Part shown: positions 25,818 through 38,320 of the stretch, one piece after another | How positions within the stretch are numbered: the stretch's first letter is position 1 | How the letters are laid out: each line of letters opens with the position of its first letter | Source of the DNA: Pyrus communis | Taxonomy: Eukaryota; Streptophyta; Magnoliopsida; Rosales; Rosaceae | Assembly: GCF_963583255.1 (NCBI RefSeq) | Contig: NC_084808.1 | Location: 27,732,300 to 27,796,299 of the forward strand | Direction of reading: 5' to 3' | DNA length: 64,000 nt | Program-made: the position numbers and the translations under genes | Notes under the pieces: model-generated | What the model was told of the DNA's origin: nothing | What the model saw: only the letters and a program-made list of their open reading frames with translations | Database searches by the model: none

Positions 25818-25838
25818 GGTGTGTGTGTGTGTGTGTGT
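25818..25838. repeat. (GT)n microsatellite
   Basis: A GT dinucleotide run of about 21 bases between GGG and ACAAGG. Confidence 0.9.
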
Positions 25839-26524
25839 ACAAGGAACCCATAATCTTTATCAGCATGTGGGACTTGGTCTTAGAAAATGGGTTTAAGCAT
25901 TTAGTAATCTACATTGTACATATGATGCGTTTTTTAAAATTAAAACAAGAACACTGAGTCAGATAAACAATCCCATGAATTCTGCAGGAATCTGTCTCTC
26001 ATAGCTCTCTTTAAAAACAAGATCCAAGTGGATGCATCTGTCTGAAGTTCTACACCGTAGAATTGAAAGCATAGGTCAAGACAAACTTTTGGCTTGATTA
26101 AGAATTGAGTTTGAAAGTATCCTTGGTTTGTTAATTAGGTTTGCATGGGTTTCAAAAAAAAAATTAGGTTTGCATGAGGTGGCTGGTTTTTGGCCACCAG
26201 CAGATAACCTAAGACTTTGCTTACTAATGTTAGTGGTCCCTAATTTTAAGGAAAGATTAACGTTTTCCATGGTTGTTTAAACTTTAAACCAATCTTTTGG
26301 TTAATTAATTGAAGTAATTATATATTAACAAGTGTCAAGTGTTATTGACAAGACTCTGCAACTACATGCAACAAGGAACTGTGCCGGAAGGGGCATTGGA
26401 TTCAGAATCTCCGTGGGCCCTTTGCTAGTGTGTGTTATTTGAGAGAAATTTTGGTAAACACTTGATTACGTCAGTTTTTACACTTGACGGACCATCGTGA
26501 CGCCGGATAATCTCATATTAACGT

Positions 26525-26732
26525 GAGAGAGGATCCTCACCAGATTCTCTTTGTGAGAATCTCATGAATCCTTCAATCATGCATATTCGTTCATCGTATA
26601 CCGTGTAATTAGAAATTATTGTAAATTTTTTTATTTAAAATTGAATATAAACAGTATTTAACGAAAACTGACCGCACGATGTATGATGAAAGGATGTGAT
26701 TGGAGGATCCTTGGGATCCTCCCAAAGAGGAT
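26525..26732. mobile_element. GGATC-family inverted-repeat MITE, copy 3
   Basis: The left end GAGAGGATCCTCACCAGATT and the right end (GGAGGATCCTTGGGATCC, then AAAGAGGAT) are inverted. The centre has CGTTCATCGTATACCG, AATATAAACAGTATTTAACG and CGCACGATGTATGATG, in the same order as the other copies. It lies about 80 bases before the larger element at 26815. Confidence 0.7.
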
Positions 26733-26814
26733 ATGACAAATCAGATCCTCTCTTATACTTACGTAAGAAGTGCCTTACAGATAACGTGACTAAATATCCT
26801 TTCACAGGCCATGC

Positions 26815-28482
26815 TAGGGGTGAACACAGTTCGGTTTGGTACGGTTTTGAGTGAAACCAAAAACCAAAACTGCAAGTTTTTGCGGTTTGATTCGGTGCGA
26901 TTTTGAGATTAAAATCGAAATGAAACCAAACCATTTGATTCGGTTCGGTTTGATTTTAAACGGTTATGGTACGGTTTCATTTTTTTAAAAAGCTATTATG
27001 GATACTTAGTTGTATCTCATTTCATTTTCCCTTTATATACACTTCAATTCTCTTTTATGAGCAACATTTAATGTTTGTTTTTCATTTTGCATGTCATAAG
27101 GCATGAAGTAGCTGATTCGACGGGACTGGGCTATCCCCGGCCCTTGAGAAAGAAATAGATGGCTCTTCTGCAGCTTGTCTGATGATAGTGAATCATTTTC
27201 GTCCTATGATTTCATAGCATACAGAGAGTTTGAGGTCGTAGATTTAGCAATTGACGTCCATACGCACACAAACTTCAAATCCACCAGAGTACCCGGGTGT
27301 CTCTGTACAAAATATAGGACAAATAAAAACAACGTAAACATCTAATGACTAAGTGACATTCAATTTAACTGGATTGAGGCATGAATATGCCGCATCTAAA
27401 GTGGATGCAGCAAATGAAAGCAAGCTCAGGACACAAAAGCATCCTATTTCATCGACATTACAGCTAAATAGATTTATTTCCAAACAAGTTAACGTGTCTA
27501 ATAAGTCCGACAATGTGCGCTTATCAGGAAATATAAATTACAACATCAATGGACATCGTTGTTTACAGAACATAATAATTCTCGACCGTATTATCAAAGA
27601 AGCCACAATTATATTACAGGATGCAAAAAAGAATTAGAACTTCCAGCTAACAAAAGAATTCGAATAACTTAATTATTTCACCACATAAACAACCACCTAA
27701 AGATCCATATTAAACAACGAAGAATAGCATGAAATCTGAAGAAAAATCTACCATAAAAGATAGGAAGTAACAAAATCATCAAACGAAACATTTATCCATA
27801 TACCCCGTTATAGAAACATAATCATACAACAAAATCGAAATAAAATCAAGAGTAGGTGAATTAACATATGAGGGGAGATTGAAACCAATGCTAAAAAGGA
27901 TAGGAAACTTCAATAAATTTCACAGAATCGGCATGCCGGAACTCAAAATCATAAACATTCAAAATCAAATCCCAATCCCCTTTTGATTCAAAACCCAAAC
28001 CTAAATTTAACCCTAAAATCAATCTCAATTCTCAAATATATAAGTAAATTTAACTAAAACAAGTTATAAATCATAGTTCTTACCATATTAGCATCTTGAA
28101 CTCTAGAGGCTAGGAGCTGGTATGAAGTGGAGATCGAGAGAGAGAGAGAGTTAGATCTTAGATGAATAAAGTTTAGCAGTACATACTAGAAGAAAGAAAA
28201 GATAGAGATTATGTGGCCATGCTATGATGTGGTTGAGTCCATACTAAATGTATGGACTCAAAGAAATAACCAGTTAGAATTTAACATTTAATATATTTAT
28301 GCGGTTTCGGTTTCGGTGCGGCTTCAGATGGCCGAAACCGAAACCGAAATCAAATCGTTTTTCCTTCATTTGGTTCGGTTTCAAACCAATATCGTTTTGA
28401 AATCGCAAAATCAAATCGTTCGGTGCGGTTCGATTTAATTCGTGTTTCAGTTTTGATTTTCCTATTCAAGTGTCCACCCCAA
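26815..28482. mobile_element. 1.67-kb TIR element with CGGTTCGGTTT subterminal arrays (hAT-like, nonautonomous)
   Basis: The ends are imperfect inverted repeats: TAGGGGTGAACAC at the left and GTGTCCACCCCAA at the right. Each end carries about 170 bases of permuted CGGTTCGGTTTGGT / ACCGAAACCGAAA motifs able to fold on themselves, a layout familiar from plant hAT-like nonautonomous elements. No matching 8-bp target duplication was seen. The 1.3-kb interior has no intact protein gene. On the - strand it has a CT-rich leader and a GGTAAGAAC donor-like site near 28083, so it may include captured host sequence. Confidence 0.55.
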
Positions 28483-29401
28483 CCTGAGATAGATAATCTC
28501 TACTATATACAATTTTTATGGAAAACAAATTATTAAACGCAATTTTTATTAAATTTTTCCTTCCCATTGTGGGTATTCTAATAGAGGGCCCAAATTCTTA
28601 CTCGCAACTCATACGGCCCATATGGACCACTACTTCCTCAACGCTGTTCTCCAAATCTCAATGGGCTTGCAATATGCATTGGAAATATTTTTACCTATCA
28701 TCATATGTTTCCGGAGATGGAGATCTGGATTCCCATCATCATAAGCGAGACTTGCACTAGTAGAACAATGAAAGCAATAGTGGCACTCCCCATACTTTGA
28801 TGGCCCGTCTACGCCTGGTTCTCCCTTTTCTCTTGATTTGCTCGAAAAATGACATTCGCTTGATTCTCCATTGAGAGAATTAACCCCAGAAGGACGAACA
28901 TTGTGGTGTTGAAAATTTCAATTTATGATTGTATTTGTTCGTACACAAAACATGTTATGATTGAAATGAGAGAGTTCATGTGTCATGAATTAAGATATAA
29001 TATTAATAAATAGATTAACGTGTATAAAATAAGAGAATTGTTACTAATACTACATGATGGTATGCCAGTTACACTGAAAAATATCGGATGAGACGAGCAA
29101 AACCGAAAATCTGTGGCATCAGAACTGTTTTTGAAATGAAATGGTGCATAAACATGGATAATTCACGAGAAACTCGAACATTATGATATTTATACAGATG
29201 CATTTTCTAACTGGCACGTTTTACAGAAGCAAAATTACAACATATGACAACAAGAACAACAACGGGGCAACCTATGAGAGAAAAATTTCAAAGACAAGAC
29301 AATACAAGACAAGCCTCTATGCAACCGAACGGCGCAAGCATTAGCACGAATGGATATTGAAACATCTCAAATAATAAAAAATAATCCACACAGACAGATT
29401 C

Positions 29402-32400
29402 TCAACCAAGTTTTTTATCTGATCCTTTGAGGTTAAGATTGAACCATTTCTTTTTACCCGACTTATCCTTCCCGTCAGAGCCTCCGTCTTCCATTGGGCT
29501 CTCCGCATTTGAATCCTCGCCAGAATTTTTGCTAGTGCTGCCATTAGTCGTACCACTACCACCACCCACGATAATATTGTTTGGCTTGGTGATGGTGAAA
29601 GAAGAATGGATATTGTCTCTCTGTTTCAGCAGCTCATCTACCTGATTAAGCAGAATGATAAGATCCAATCAGAAAATAAATACGGAAGGGAGGGATATAG
29701 TTTAGATATGAGATGAGAGCGACAAAGTCTTCCATTGATTAAAACAAATAGGGGTGAACTTTAGACCCAGAGACTAAGTCCCTCAAATTCCATTAAAACC
29801 AGATCAGCTAGTGAGGATTGGGTAAACCAGACCGGCTGGGAGGGTGAACTTTACTAGCCAACCACATCAGATCACGGAGTCTGAAAGTACTCGACAGATT
29901 GTGCTGATGAGGGGAAGGCTGCTACGCATTATTCTAAAAGTAATGCTTTGCTCAAATTGATATCTGGGATCCCGCTTAGACACTACCATCAAACTTCATT
30001 GTGGTTTTTTTCTTTTAACTGAAACCCAAAACCTGGCCTAGAATCTTGACTCGGTAAAGAAAATAAGCATAAAAGAAGTTCACGCGTACTACTTAGAATT
30101 TCATGTTAATAATGAGTATGTTTGTGCGTGCATCCATGCTTAGCAGTGTACAACAAACGATGAGAACAATGCACGACCAAAACTTACAGATTGCTTTTCT
30201 TGGGTGTATCTGTTGGTCACTTCTTGAAAGCGTTGCAGTGCCTACATAACATTGCAGAAAACTTTTAAAGACAAACATGATCAATTCCTATTAAAAGCCA
30301 CAGCCAGGAAAATCCAGATCAATACCTTCCTGTACTCTGTCTCAAATTGACGAAGTTCATTTCTCTTTCTCAAAATCTGAACCTCAATCTCTTTAAGCTT
30401 CTCCGTCGTATCCTCGTAAGACCTTATACAAAGTGCCTCAATCGTATAGGTAGCAGTCTTAAAAAAATTGTCTCCTGAAGAAATGTAAGTGGAGGTTAAA
30501 CAACAGGATGACCAACGATTTATGACGGAGTTAACCCCAGAAAGCAAAAGAATAAGGGACCAAATCAAAGTTCAGACCATAAACAGCGAATATATGGGTG
30601 CCAGCTTTTAGTTGTGAGACCTCACAGGGTTGAAGACCTTCCAACCTCTTAAAAAAAGCAGCTTCAGGGTCCTTTGCCATAGCCAACTGCACCATTACAA
30701 ACATACAACACCATTTTGAGCCATAAATAGAAATCTACTAAATAACCACTTCTCAGGCCCATACAGAAACAGCAGGGAACAAATTCTAAGAGGAGAAAAA
30801 TCAATGTCCTGCATACCGCATTCAAAGTGGAATCCATTCTGTATACTTGAAAATGCAGAAAATACATCCCTGCAGATGTTATTTTGCCTGTCTTCTCACT
30901 ATCTTCCTGCACAGAGAAGCAATAACTTCATATTTACTACATCCACGTGCAAGTGCCACGAGTTAGAACATAGCTGGTATTGACAAAACAAATACGTAGT
31001 AATTAATACTAATCCAGTCATGAAAAGAAAAGAAACAATGATATAATATTGAATTGCGACTTGCTATAACAAAGCAAATTAGAACGCACAAAAATTGAAA
31101 TAGCTTATAAATTAGATGTGAAATCAACAGACTGGTCTGGATAAAATGCAAAGAAGAATAATGCAGAGTGACACTTTATCGATATTATCTATCTTAGAAA
31201 CAGAGAGTGATGGTGTATTATTCCAAAGTTTCTCTTTTCTCGTAAGTTTTCTTAAAAGGCTTTACGTACTTGAACATACATTGCTTCAGTCAAACATGGG
31301 GAGAATGTTCATGACAAGACCATCATCTGGTTAAAATTACTGTTCATAACAGGTTCAAAGGAGGTTTGGTGATCACTAGATTCGCTCAAGTTGTGTGTGC
31401 AGGTGTATGGTTGGCACACTATAGAGCAGACAAGTAGAAGCCAACCGTTGATGTTTAAATCTAAAATGATTTCACGCAATTTACTCCAGCGGAGTTCAAA
31501 CATGATTATCAATAAGAAATGAGATGGAGAAGCATCGGAGAATAATAAGAAGTACCTGTAAGGCTAAACCATAACCACCATTGGCATCTTGCTCAAAATA
31601 AAGTAACTGCACATCACAATGGTTTGATTGAAATGTAAGTATTGTCCGACTAATATTAACAAAGCAGATAAATTGAGTGCATAAAACACAAAGATAGATG
31701 CTTCAGGTACATCATCATCAACAGGATGTAGAAAAGGACCTAATTCAGTAAAATAAATAAATATATATTATATATATGCACCTTAAATTTGCTTTGTGCA
31801 GTTGAAGTAACTCTAACTACAATCCCAGATTCAGCTTGTTGCTCACTGATTGTTACACCAAAAAAGTGAGCACACTGTTTCTCCACCTGCAGCAAACCAC
31901 AAAATGTGTAAAAGATGCGCCAAATCCACTATTGTTTCATAGTGATACGAAAGAAACAGCACCTTTCCACTAACTGAAGTTCCAATCGGGAGAGGTTTGA
32001 CTGTAACTGTACCATTAAGAGCTTCTTCAAGTACATTGGCGGAAATTGTCGTCTTGATAGGAACACCCAACTTGCTATAAACAAATAAAATGAATATCAA
32101 AGGACAATGAATCGAAACCCACACATATATCTAACAATGTATTACCTGAACAAAGCAGCAAACATTGTATTGACAGTCCCCAGGTTTGACAAGTCAATTT
32201 CCATGTCCATGGCATCAGCATCAAGAGCCTGAACAAATTTAGAACTGATAAGAACAGATCTATGGCAACATTATTAAGACATTAGAAAGTGGCATAAATT
32301 CCAAAGAGGTCTATATTTTCAAAGAACAGTGGAACATAAATAATTAAAATTGAAACTCCATGTAGACAAATGAAATGTAATTTACAACGATCAAATATGA

Positions 32401-33677
32401 ATAGAAGTATTGACTGACGCAATCTTTAAAATTACACAGTAGACACAAACAAATGGAATCAAGCATCTACTCAGCAGTACATATGTTTATTGTGGGTTTA
32501 TGGAGAGGGATGGTATAGAATAGTGAGCTAAATTAGAAAAGCACCTCAAACCCTGCATTGTCGTACTGCCTCCTCTTCTCTGGATCGGACAAGATGCTAT
32601 ACGAAAATGCAACCTCCTTGAAATGTTCTGAAGCTTCAGGATTGTTGGTATTCTTGTCTGGATGATACCTTTTCATAATTTGGTTCAAAACAAGATTGTA
32701 CGTAAAATATGTCTCACAATAGCATTCTAGTTATTAACATCACACTGAATGAACACTCATGTGTACTTTCATCACATTACAATGACCATACACAATAAAA
32801 ATACGTGAAACAAGAAAAACAAGGAAATATTGCGCAGAATCATTGTTGTTTTCATGAAATGGGGTTGTTATACATCTATCAAGGGGAAAGCGTAAGATTT
32901 ATGAGTGAGAGAGAGCGGGGAAGGGAGCATTTGGGCACCAAGTAACAATCAAATATGCTGATACCAAAATTCACTTGGCATTCAAGATTGTTCATTATCT
33001 TTGAGGCGTTGACATAGATACTTACACACATGCATGGGGCACTATACAGAAAATACAGCATGGACATACCGATTCTTTCTGCATAAAGTACACATTTCTA
33101 AATAATTCTAGTTCCATTTTTGATCTGTCAAGAAAATACAGCATGGACATACCGATTCTTTCTGCATAAAGTATATATTTCTAAATAATTCTAGTTCCAT
33201 TTTTAACCAGTAGATACTGACAGATCCCGCAGAATGGATTGAAAACACGGTAAGGCAGCTCAATTCCCACTTGTTACCGGAAAAAAAAAAGTCTCTACGA
33301 TATACACATTATTAAAACAGCTACAATGGCGAAGATCAACTCCAAGCACAATGGCTGCACAGGACTATATACCACATTTTCGGCATATGTTCGAAAGCTC
33401 GGGTTTGAATATATGTCACTCTTGCCCATAATCTCGATCGTAATAATAATATCCTAATTCCTCACTGAGCTGAAACCAAACACTAAACTTACAATAATCA
33501 TGAATAAAACAGAATATTTGAATTAAACAAACCAAGGGAATTGAACTCACTTGAGAGCAAGCTTTCTGTAAGCGGTTTTAATCTCCTGATCAGTCGAATC
33601 CCTCGAAACGCTCAGCACCTCATAGGGGTCCCGCCGTATGGCTGCCGCCGACGTCCCTTCCAATTTCGAATTCGTCC

Positions 33678-33681
<4 letters not shown>
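29402..33681 (-). CDS. DnaJ/J-domain chaperone, ARG1-type (DnaJ 15), 11 exons, 415 aa
   Basis: Hsp70 co-chaperone of the type that, in Arabidopsis, acts with the endomembrane system in root and hypocotyl gravitropism. Exons on the - strand: 33681-33551, 32668-32545, 32228-32146, 32074-31963, 31886-31782, 31606-31556, 30906-30817, 30686-30578, 30474-30326, 30241-30188 and 29641-29402; all GT-AG and in frame. J domain at about residues 17-80 with RRDPYEVL and the HPD triad (46-48) of KYHPDKN. A long conserved middle includes [21 protein letters not shown] and [19 protein letters not shown] coiled coil at about 285-350 ([19 protein letters not shown]) is followed by a Gly/Ser-rich acidic linker and the C-terminal [16 protein letters not shown]. 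The length is close to the Arabidopsis protein (about 410). Confidence 0.95.
33049..33206. repeat. 83-bp tandem duplication in intron 1 of the ARG1-type gene
   Basis: The stretch from GAAAATACAGCATGGACATA to CTAGTTCCATTTTT occurs at 33049 and again at 33132. The copies differ by a few bases (GTACACATT versus GTATATATT). It is noncoding, between exon 2 and exon 1. Confidence 0.85.

Positions 33682-33715
<34 letters not shown>
33681..33715. repeat. (CT)n microsatellite at the start codon of the ARG1-type gene
   Basis: A pure TC run of about 35 bases, which is (GA)n on the coding strand, ends immediately upstream of the ATG. It is therefore part of the 5' untranslated leader and is likely to vary in length between alleles. 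Confidence 0.9.
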
Positions 33716-33716
<1 letters not shown>

Positions 33717-34133
33717 AAGAAAATTCGACTTTACAATCTGGAAATTAGAGCAATCTCCTCCGAAGCAGCTGAGTTGGTCTAATCATGAAAGAAACGGATT
33801 GAAAAAACAATGATAAAATTGCAACTTTTGGTCGCCGAAGCGCGCAATTCAAAGTGGTATTGGATCGCTCTCTCCTTTTCTGATCTCGGGGAATGAAGAG
33901 GGGATGAGAATTCTATGGCGAACAGGTCAGGGGATTGGAAAATAGGTTTTTGATCTAATCCAAAGGAGGCAGAAAGAAAATATTAAATTAGGGTTTTGTA
34001 CCATTTTCCCGTGAGAGAGAGATGGGGAGAGCATGAGGGAGATGGACAGGAGACCCAAAGCCAACTCACTTGCGTCTTCTTTCCCTTGCAGTTTCCCCTT
34101 CTTTTTTTTTTTCGTTAAAATAACGGACTCTCA
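33716..34133. promoter_or_regulatory. Promoter and leader region of the ARG1-type gene
   Basis: The 418 bases between the CT tract and the Harbinger element hold no other gene. No clear TATA box was identified on the - strand. The boundary at 34131-34133 is the TCA target duplication of the transposon, so the transposon lies about 450 bases upstream of the start codon. Confidence 0.5.
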
Positions 34134-34410
34134 GAGCAACTCCACCGTGGTGGATTGCTCGGGGTACAGGCCAGAGTAAAGGGGCCCGAGGTCCTGTGGA
34201 TCGGCTCCAGCGTGAAGGAGTCCGGGTGGAGGTGGAGGCCCGAACTTTGGACTTGTGAAGAATTGCCAGCTCGAGATCCTGAATGGATGTGACGCTAGGG
34301 CTGATGTCAGGCTGGCATCAGGCCTTTTATTTTTTTTTTTTTCTGTCAGGCGCGTCGCCAATACAGTTTCAGAAAAATCAGCCCACTTTTTCAGATTCAA
34401 ATGTTACCGT

Positions 34411-34432
34411 TGGGAAGCCACGTGGCTTCCCA
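34411..34432. promoter_or_regulatory. 22-bp perfect palindrome centred on CACGTG
   Basis: The sequence around GGGAAGCCACGTGGCTTCCC reads identically on both strands over 22 bases. It contains a G-box core (CACGTG) and lies in the left subterminal region of the Harbinger element. A second ACACGTGGC lies near 34616. It could bind bZIP/bHLH factors or the element's own Myb-like protein; that is inference. Confidence 0.55.
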
Positions 34433-34887
34433 CGGTCCATTCGATCTTAACAATTCTTTAACTTGGACCATTCGATCTCAACAGTAAAAAAAATAAAAAA
34501 AAATCTTATTTAATATCCACCGTTCAATCTGAGATCAACAATCGATATTAATATGCTTTATAAATAAATAAATAAAATAAAAAATTGTTTTAAAATTGAG
34601 AAAAGTTACCGTTGTGACACGTGGCATAATCTGGAGTGTTGGAATTCAAATTTTTTTATATCCAACTGCAGAGATTAATTAGTTGAATAAAAATTATAAA
34701 AAATTGTAAAAAATTATAAAAAATTCGAAAAAAAATCTAAATTTTGTTTTAAAAAAATAGTTTTTACTTTTCTATAAATACCTTCTCATTATCATCTTCC
34801 TTACACTACAAATTCATATTTTCTCAACAACTTTCAATCACATTCCTTTCTTTCTCTCAAAGTTTCAATCCATTTTTTTTCAACAAA

Positions 34888-36024
34888 ATGACTACTGATG
34901 CAGGTACGAATTGGTCACTTCTTGATGATGTTGCGTTGTGTACTAGCTGGGTTGAAGTTACTCATCGTTCTCTTATGGGTAATGAGATGCAGTTGCGAGA
35001 AATGTAGAGTCTTATTCATACCAATTATCTTGAGAAAATTGGTGGGAAAATAACCAAAGAATCGATGTCCAGTCGTTGAAAATTACTTAGTCAATCATTT
35101 AGTACGTGGAGAGACGCCTTGGCACAAGCTAGTATTAATATTCGAAGTGGGGAAAATTACTCGGATCATATAACAATATATTATTTATTTGTTTGTGCTA
35201 TACCCAAATTTACATTATAATTATTTGTTTGTATTATTTATTTGTTACCTACTTACATTATAATTATTTGTTTGTATTATTTAGTTGTTACCTATTTTCA
35301 TTATAATTATTTATTCTCCCGCATTGTGTAGGAACTTCAAGCACAAGTTTGGTACGGTGCCAAAACCAAAAGCAAAAATAAATCATTCAACTGGTCGGAA
35401 TGTTGGAATATTGTTAAAGATTGTCCTAAATTTAGAGTTGTGCCTATCGGTCCAGAAGTTTTCATGAGCAGCAGCCCTCTACACTCTACACCCGATCATG
35501 GCTCGCATGTTCATGAAGATGATGCAGAAGAAGTGCCCGAAACGCCCCTCCCTGAACAAGCGTCGGGTTTGACCCGTTATCCAATTAGGTCTCAAGGTAA
35601 GAAGGCTTCAAAGAGAAAAAGGAGTGCTTCCAAGAATGATTATGCAAAGTTCATGGAAAAACTTACTCGCCAAGGTGAATTGACTTTGGCGAGGTAAATG
35701 GCGAAATATGAGGTTGATAAGGCTAGAGAGGACGCAAAAGCTGCAGCTATTAAGAGAGAATTTCAGGCTAATGTGAGAGAAAGAGAGCTACTTAGGCAAG
35801 AAAGGGAACATGTTAGAGAAGAAATACGGGCTCAACGAGATCGTGAGATTATGAACACGCCTTTAGAAGGGAAGTCTCCAAATTCTAAATTTTTTTGGAA
35901 GTCAGAGAAAGCGGACGTGGTGCGAAGGAGGTGTGCAAGAAAAGCGAGAGCAAGTCAAGATGGTCCTAGCACCACAAGAGAAGATCATCCTAGCATCACA
36001 AATTGGTTAAGTGATGATGAATAG
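34888..36024 (+). pseudogene. Harbinger ORF1 (Myb/SANT-like DNA-binding protein), broken
   Basis: ORF1 proteins bind subterminal DNA and work with the transposase. The frame starts at ATG 34888 (MTTDAGTNWS), continues through a trihelix/SANT-like part (LLDDVALCTSWVEVTHRSL, SFSTWRDALAQAS) and, after an apparent intron (about 35172-35332), goes on with QVWYGAKTKSKNKSF, a basic stretch (SQGKKASKRKRSASK) and a charged coiled coil (EFQANVRERELLRQERE). In-frame stops are at 35005-35007 (TAG), 35077-35079 (TGA) and 35695-35697 (TAA). Two of these sit where Trp is expected and one where Gln is expected. The C-terminal half resembles the NAM-associated domain found in these proteins. Confidence 0.85.
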
Positions 36025-36430
36025 AGTAGTTTTTGTAATCAGAGCCCATAATTTTCCAATCACTTTGGGTTTTAATTTATTATTTATTGAATATAGTCCT
36101 TTATGTTGTTTTCAATTTATTGAATATTTATTCAAATGAATTTGGTAAGTTATTTATACTAAGAGAATATTTATTCAAATGATAAAAACACACCAAATAA
36201 AATTACATAAGCATACCGAATAATAAAAAACTCACTAAAGCTGAACTAAAAAAAATTACATAAACATACCAAATAATAAAACACACCAAATAAAATTACA
36301 TAAACATACCAAATAATAAAAAACACACTAAATGAACTTAATTATCTTCAGCTTGTTTTAATGCCCATTGGTGCTCTATCAAGTCAATTTGTCGGGCATT
36401 GTGCATGTCTGGCATTTGAAATGCAGTATA

Positions 36431-37745
36431 TCATTGAATGACCATTTCATTGTAACGTCCATCCCTTTGTAATGGCTCATGTTGCACGGGCTCATCGGTG
36501 GCGTCATGGGCACAATATATACGTGTTCTTAAATTGTTCATCGTATCTAGCTCATATTCATCAAGGGCTTCATAATCGTACTTATCTTCCACAATCATGT
36601 TTTGAAGAATGATGCACGTCATCACGATGGATCGAAGCGACTCTACATCAAACAATATGGCAGCACCCCTGACGATCGCCTCGCGAGCTTGGAGGATATC
36701 GAAATAACGCTCCAGATCATTCATGCACCCCTCTTGACAGCTTGCAAAGTGTTTTTCCTTTGCACTTCGCGGACGTGGCACTGTTTTGACAAATGTTGAC
36801 CATATTGGGTAAATACCGTCAGTTATTAGTATGGCCTGTCGTACATACGTCCGTTGACCTCATACGTGACTTTTGGTGCATTTCCTTGCAAGACATCGTT
36901 GAACATTGGGGATTGGGCAAGGATGTTGAGGTCATTTTGAGCTCCCGGAACACCGAAAAAGGCGTGTCAAATCCATGTATCAAAAGATGTCACCGCTTCT
37001 AAAATGATACTTTTTGCTCTTTTTCTGTCCCATAAGCGCCTTGCCATGCACTTGGACAATTTTTCCACATCCAGTGCATACAATCAATGCTTCCAATCAT
37101 CCCAGGAAAACCACGCATCTCGGCCTTCTTCAGAAGCCCTTGCAAGTCCATGTTTGTAGGTTTCCGGAGGTACTCTGCAGTGTAGATAGATTCTATTGCT
37201 CCGCAAAACCTCATAAGGGACTCAAGAATGGTTGATTTCCCCATCCTCGTTATCTCATCCACTTGGTCTGCAGATGCTCCATATGCAAGCATCTGCAAAG
37301 CAGCAGTCATTTTTTGCTGAGGAAGGAGAACCATAACACCAAAAGCATCATTCTTTTGCACAAAGTAAGAATCATGGTTGCAAACAGTAATCATGATTTT
37401 GTTGAGCAAATGTCGTTCCATTCTAAAACGACGTCTAAAGTACATATCAGAGAATGCACTATTATGGACAAAATAATCGTCCAAAAGTTCTGAACCTCGT
37501 CGTTGCCTACTTCTATCAAGGTTTCCGGAACGGTTGGGCTTGCAAATTTGAGTCACAGCTTGGATGACTCGACAGGAATGTGAGGCTCTGCCCATTCTTG
37601 CTTCGTCATCTCTCCTTTTATGCTCCTCACCCTCTTCCCTCTCATTTTTTGCCACCTAGAGATTGAACATTCATTCTGATTGGTTAAACAATTCTTTCTC
37701 TTCTTGATCGAGTTCCCACATCATCCTTGAGGAAGAAGAAGACAT
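36431..37745 (-). pseudogene. Harbinger DDE transposase (HARBI1-like), broken
   Basis: Reads from MSSSSSRMMWELDQEE at 37745. The first stop (TGA) comes after 24 codons, then a long open part (37655-36999) contains FRRRFRMERHLLNKI, an HTH-like QMLAYGASADQVDE and GSIDCMHWMWKNCPSAWQG, which carries the first catalytic Asp. After a further stop and a small frame disruption near 36830 the frame resumes with HAFFGVPGAQNDLNIL (second Asp) and, at 36781-36431, DLERYFDILQAREAIVRG (third acidic residue, Glu) and a C-terminal tail. All domains of the family are present but at least three disabling changes were read. The leader at about 37750-37830 contains a direct repeat of about 37 bases. Confidence 0.88.
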
Positions 37746-37904
37746 TGTAAGAAAGAAGCAGAAACTATGAATAATGATAGAGATTTTTGTGAAGAAGGAA
37801 GCAGAAACTATGAATAATGATAGAGATCTTGAGAAAATTGGTGTGAGATTTGTGAGCATGGATGGTGGATTATATGGAGGATTCAGAAAGGATTAGGTTG
37901 TAGA

Positions 37905-38320
37905 TAATGCCATGTGGCATGCCGTCATTCGCTAAAAATCTGATGGAAATCTATCCTCAAAGATTGTAAAACAGATTATGACATGTGGCGCGACGTGATT
38001 GGTTAATAATCTTATCAGAAATCCATCACCAATAATTGTATTTTCAGATAATAACATGTGGCGCAACGAGTATGATTAAAAATCTTATTGGAAATCTATC
38101 CCCAATAATTGTCTTTCGGATTTTATGACAAGTGGCGCAACAATAACGATTAAAAATCTTATTCGAAATTACAAATAAAATTATTTTGTATTATTTAATA
38201 ATACTTCGGATAATGACACGTGGTGCATCGAGAACGATTAAAAATCTTATCCGAAATTACAATTAAAATTATTTTGTATTATTTAATAATACTTCGGATA
38301 ATGACACGTGGCGCAACGAG
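37905..38320. repeat. Subterminal array of six ACGTGGCGCAACG-type units in the Harbinger element
   Basis: Variants of GACACGTGGCGCAACGAG occur near 37911, 37980, 38053, 38127, 38215 and 38304, spaced about 70-90 bases. Each is followed by GATTAAAAATCTTATC-like sequence. The last three units also share ATTATTTTGTATTATTTAAT. Such arrays are typical binding regions for element-encoded proteins; the function here is inferred. Confidence 0.8.

Larger units (their letters stand above)
20806..29341. other. Long repeat-rich intergenic region without a gene
   Basis: Apart from the elements listed separately, no coding sequence with a recognisable domain was found on either strand; all open frames are below about 100 codons and look random. 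A Tourist-like remnant may lie near 25230-25530 (GAGGGCTAAACG ... AAAGATGGTCTTA), but its ends were not resolved. The segment next to 29341 is the likely 3' untranslated region of the J-domain gene. Confidence 0.5.

Noticed and set aside
27170..27230. Possible box C/D snoRNA (TGATGA-like motif)
   Set aside because: No matching D box or terminal stem could be placed, and the segment lies inside a transposon.
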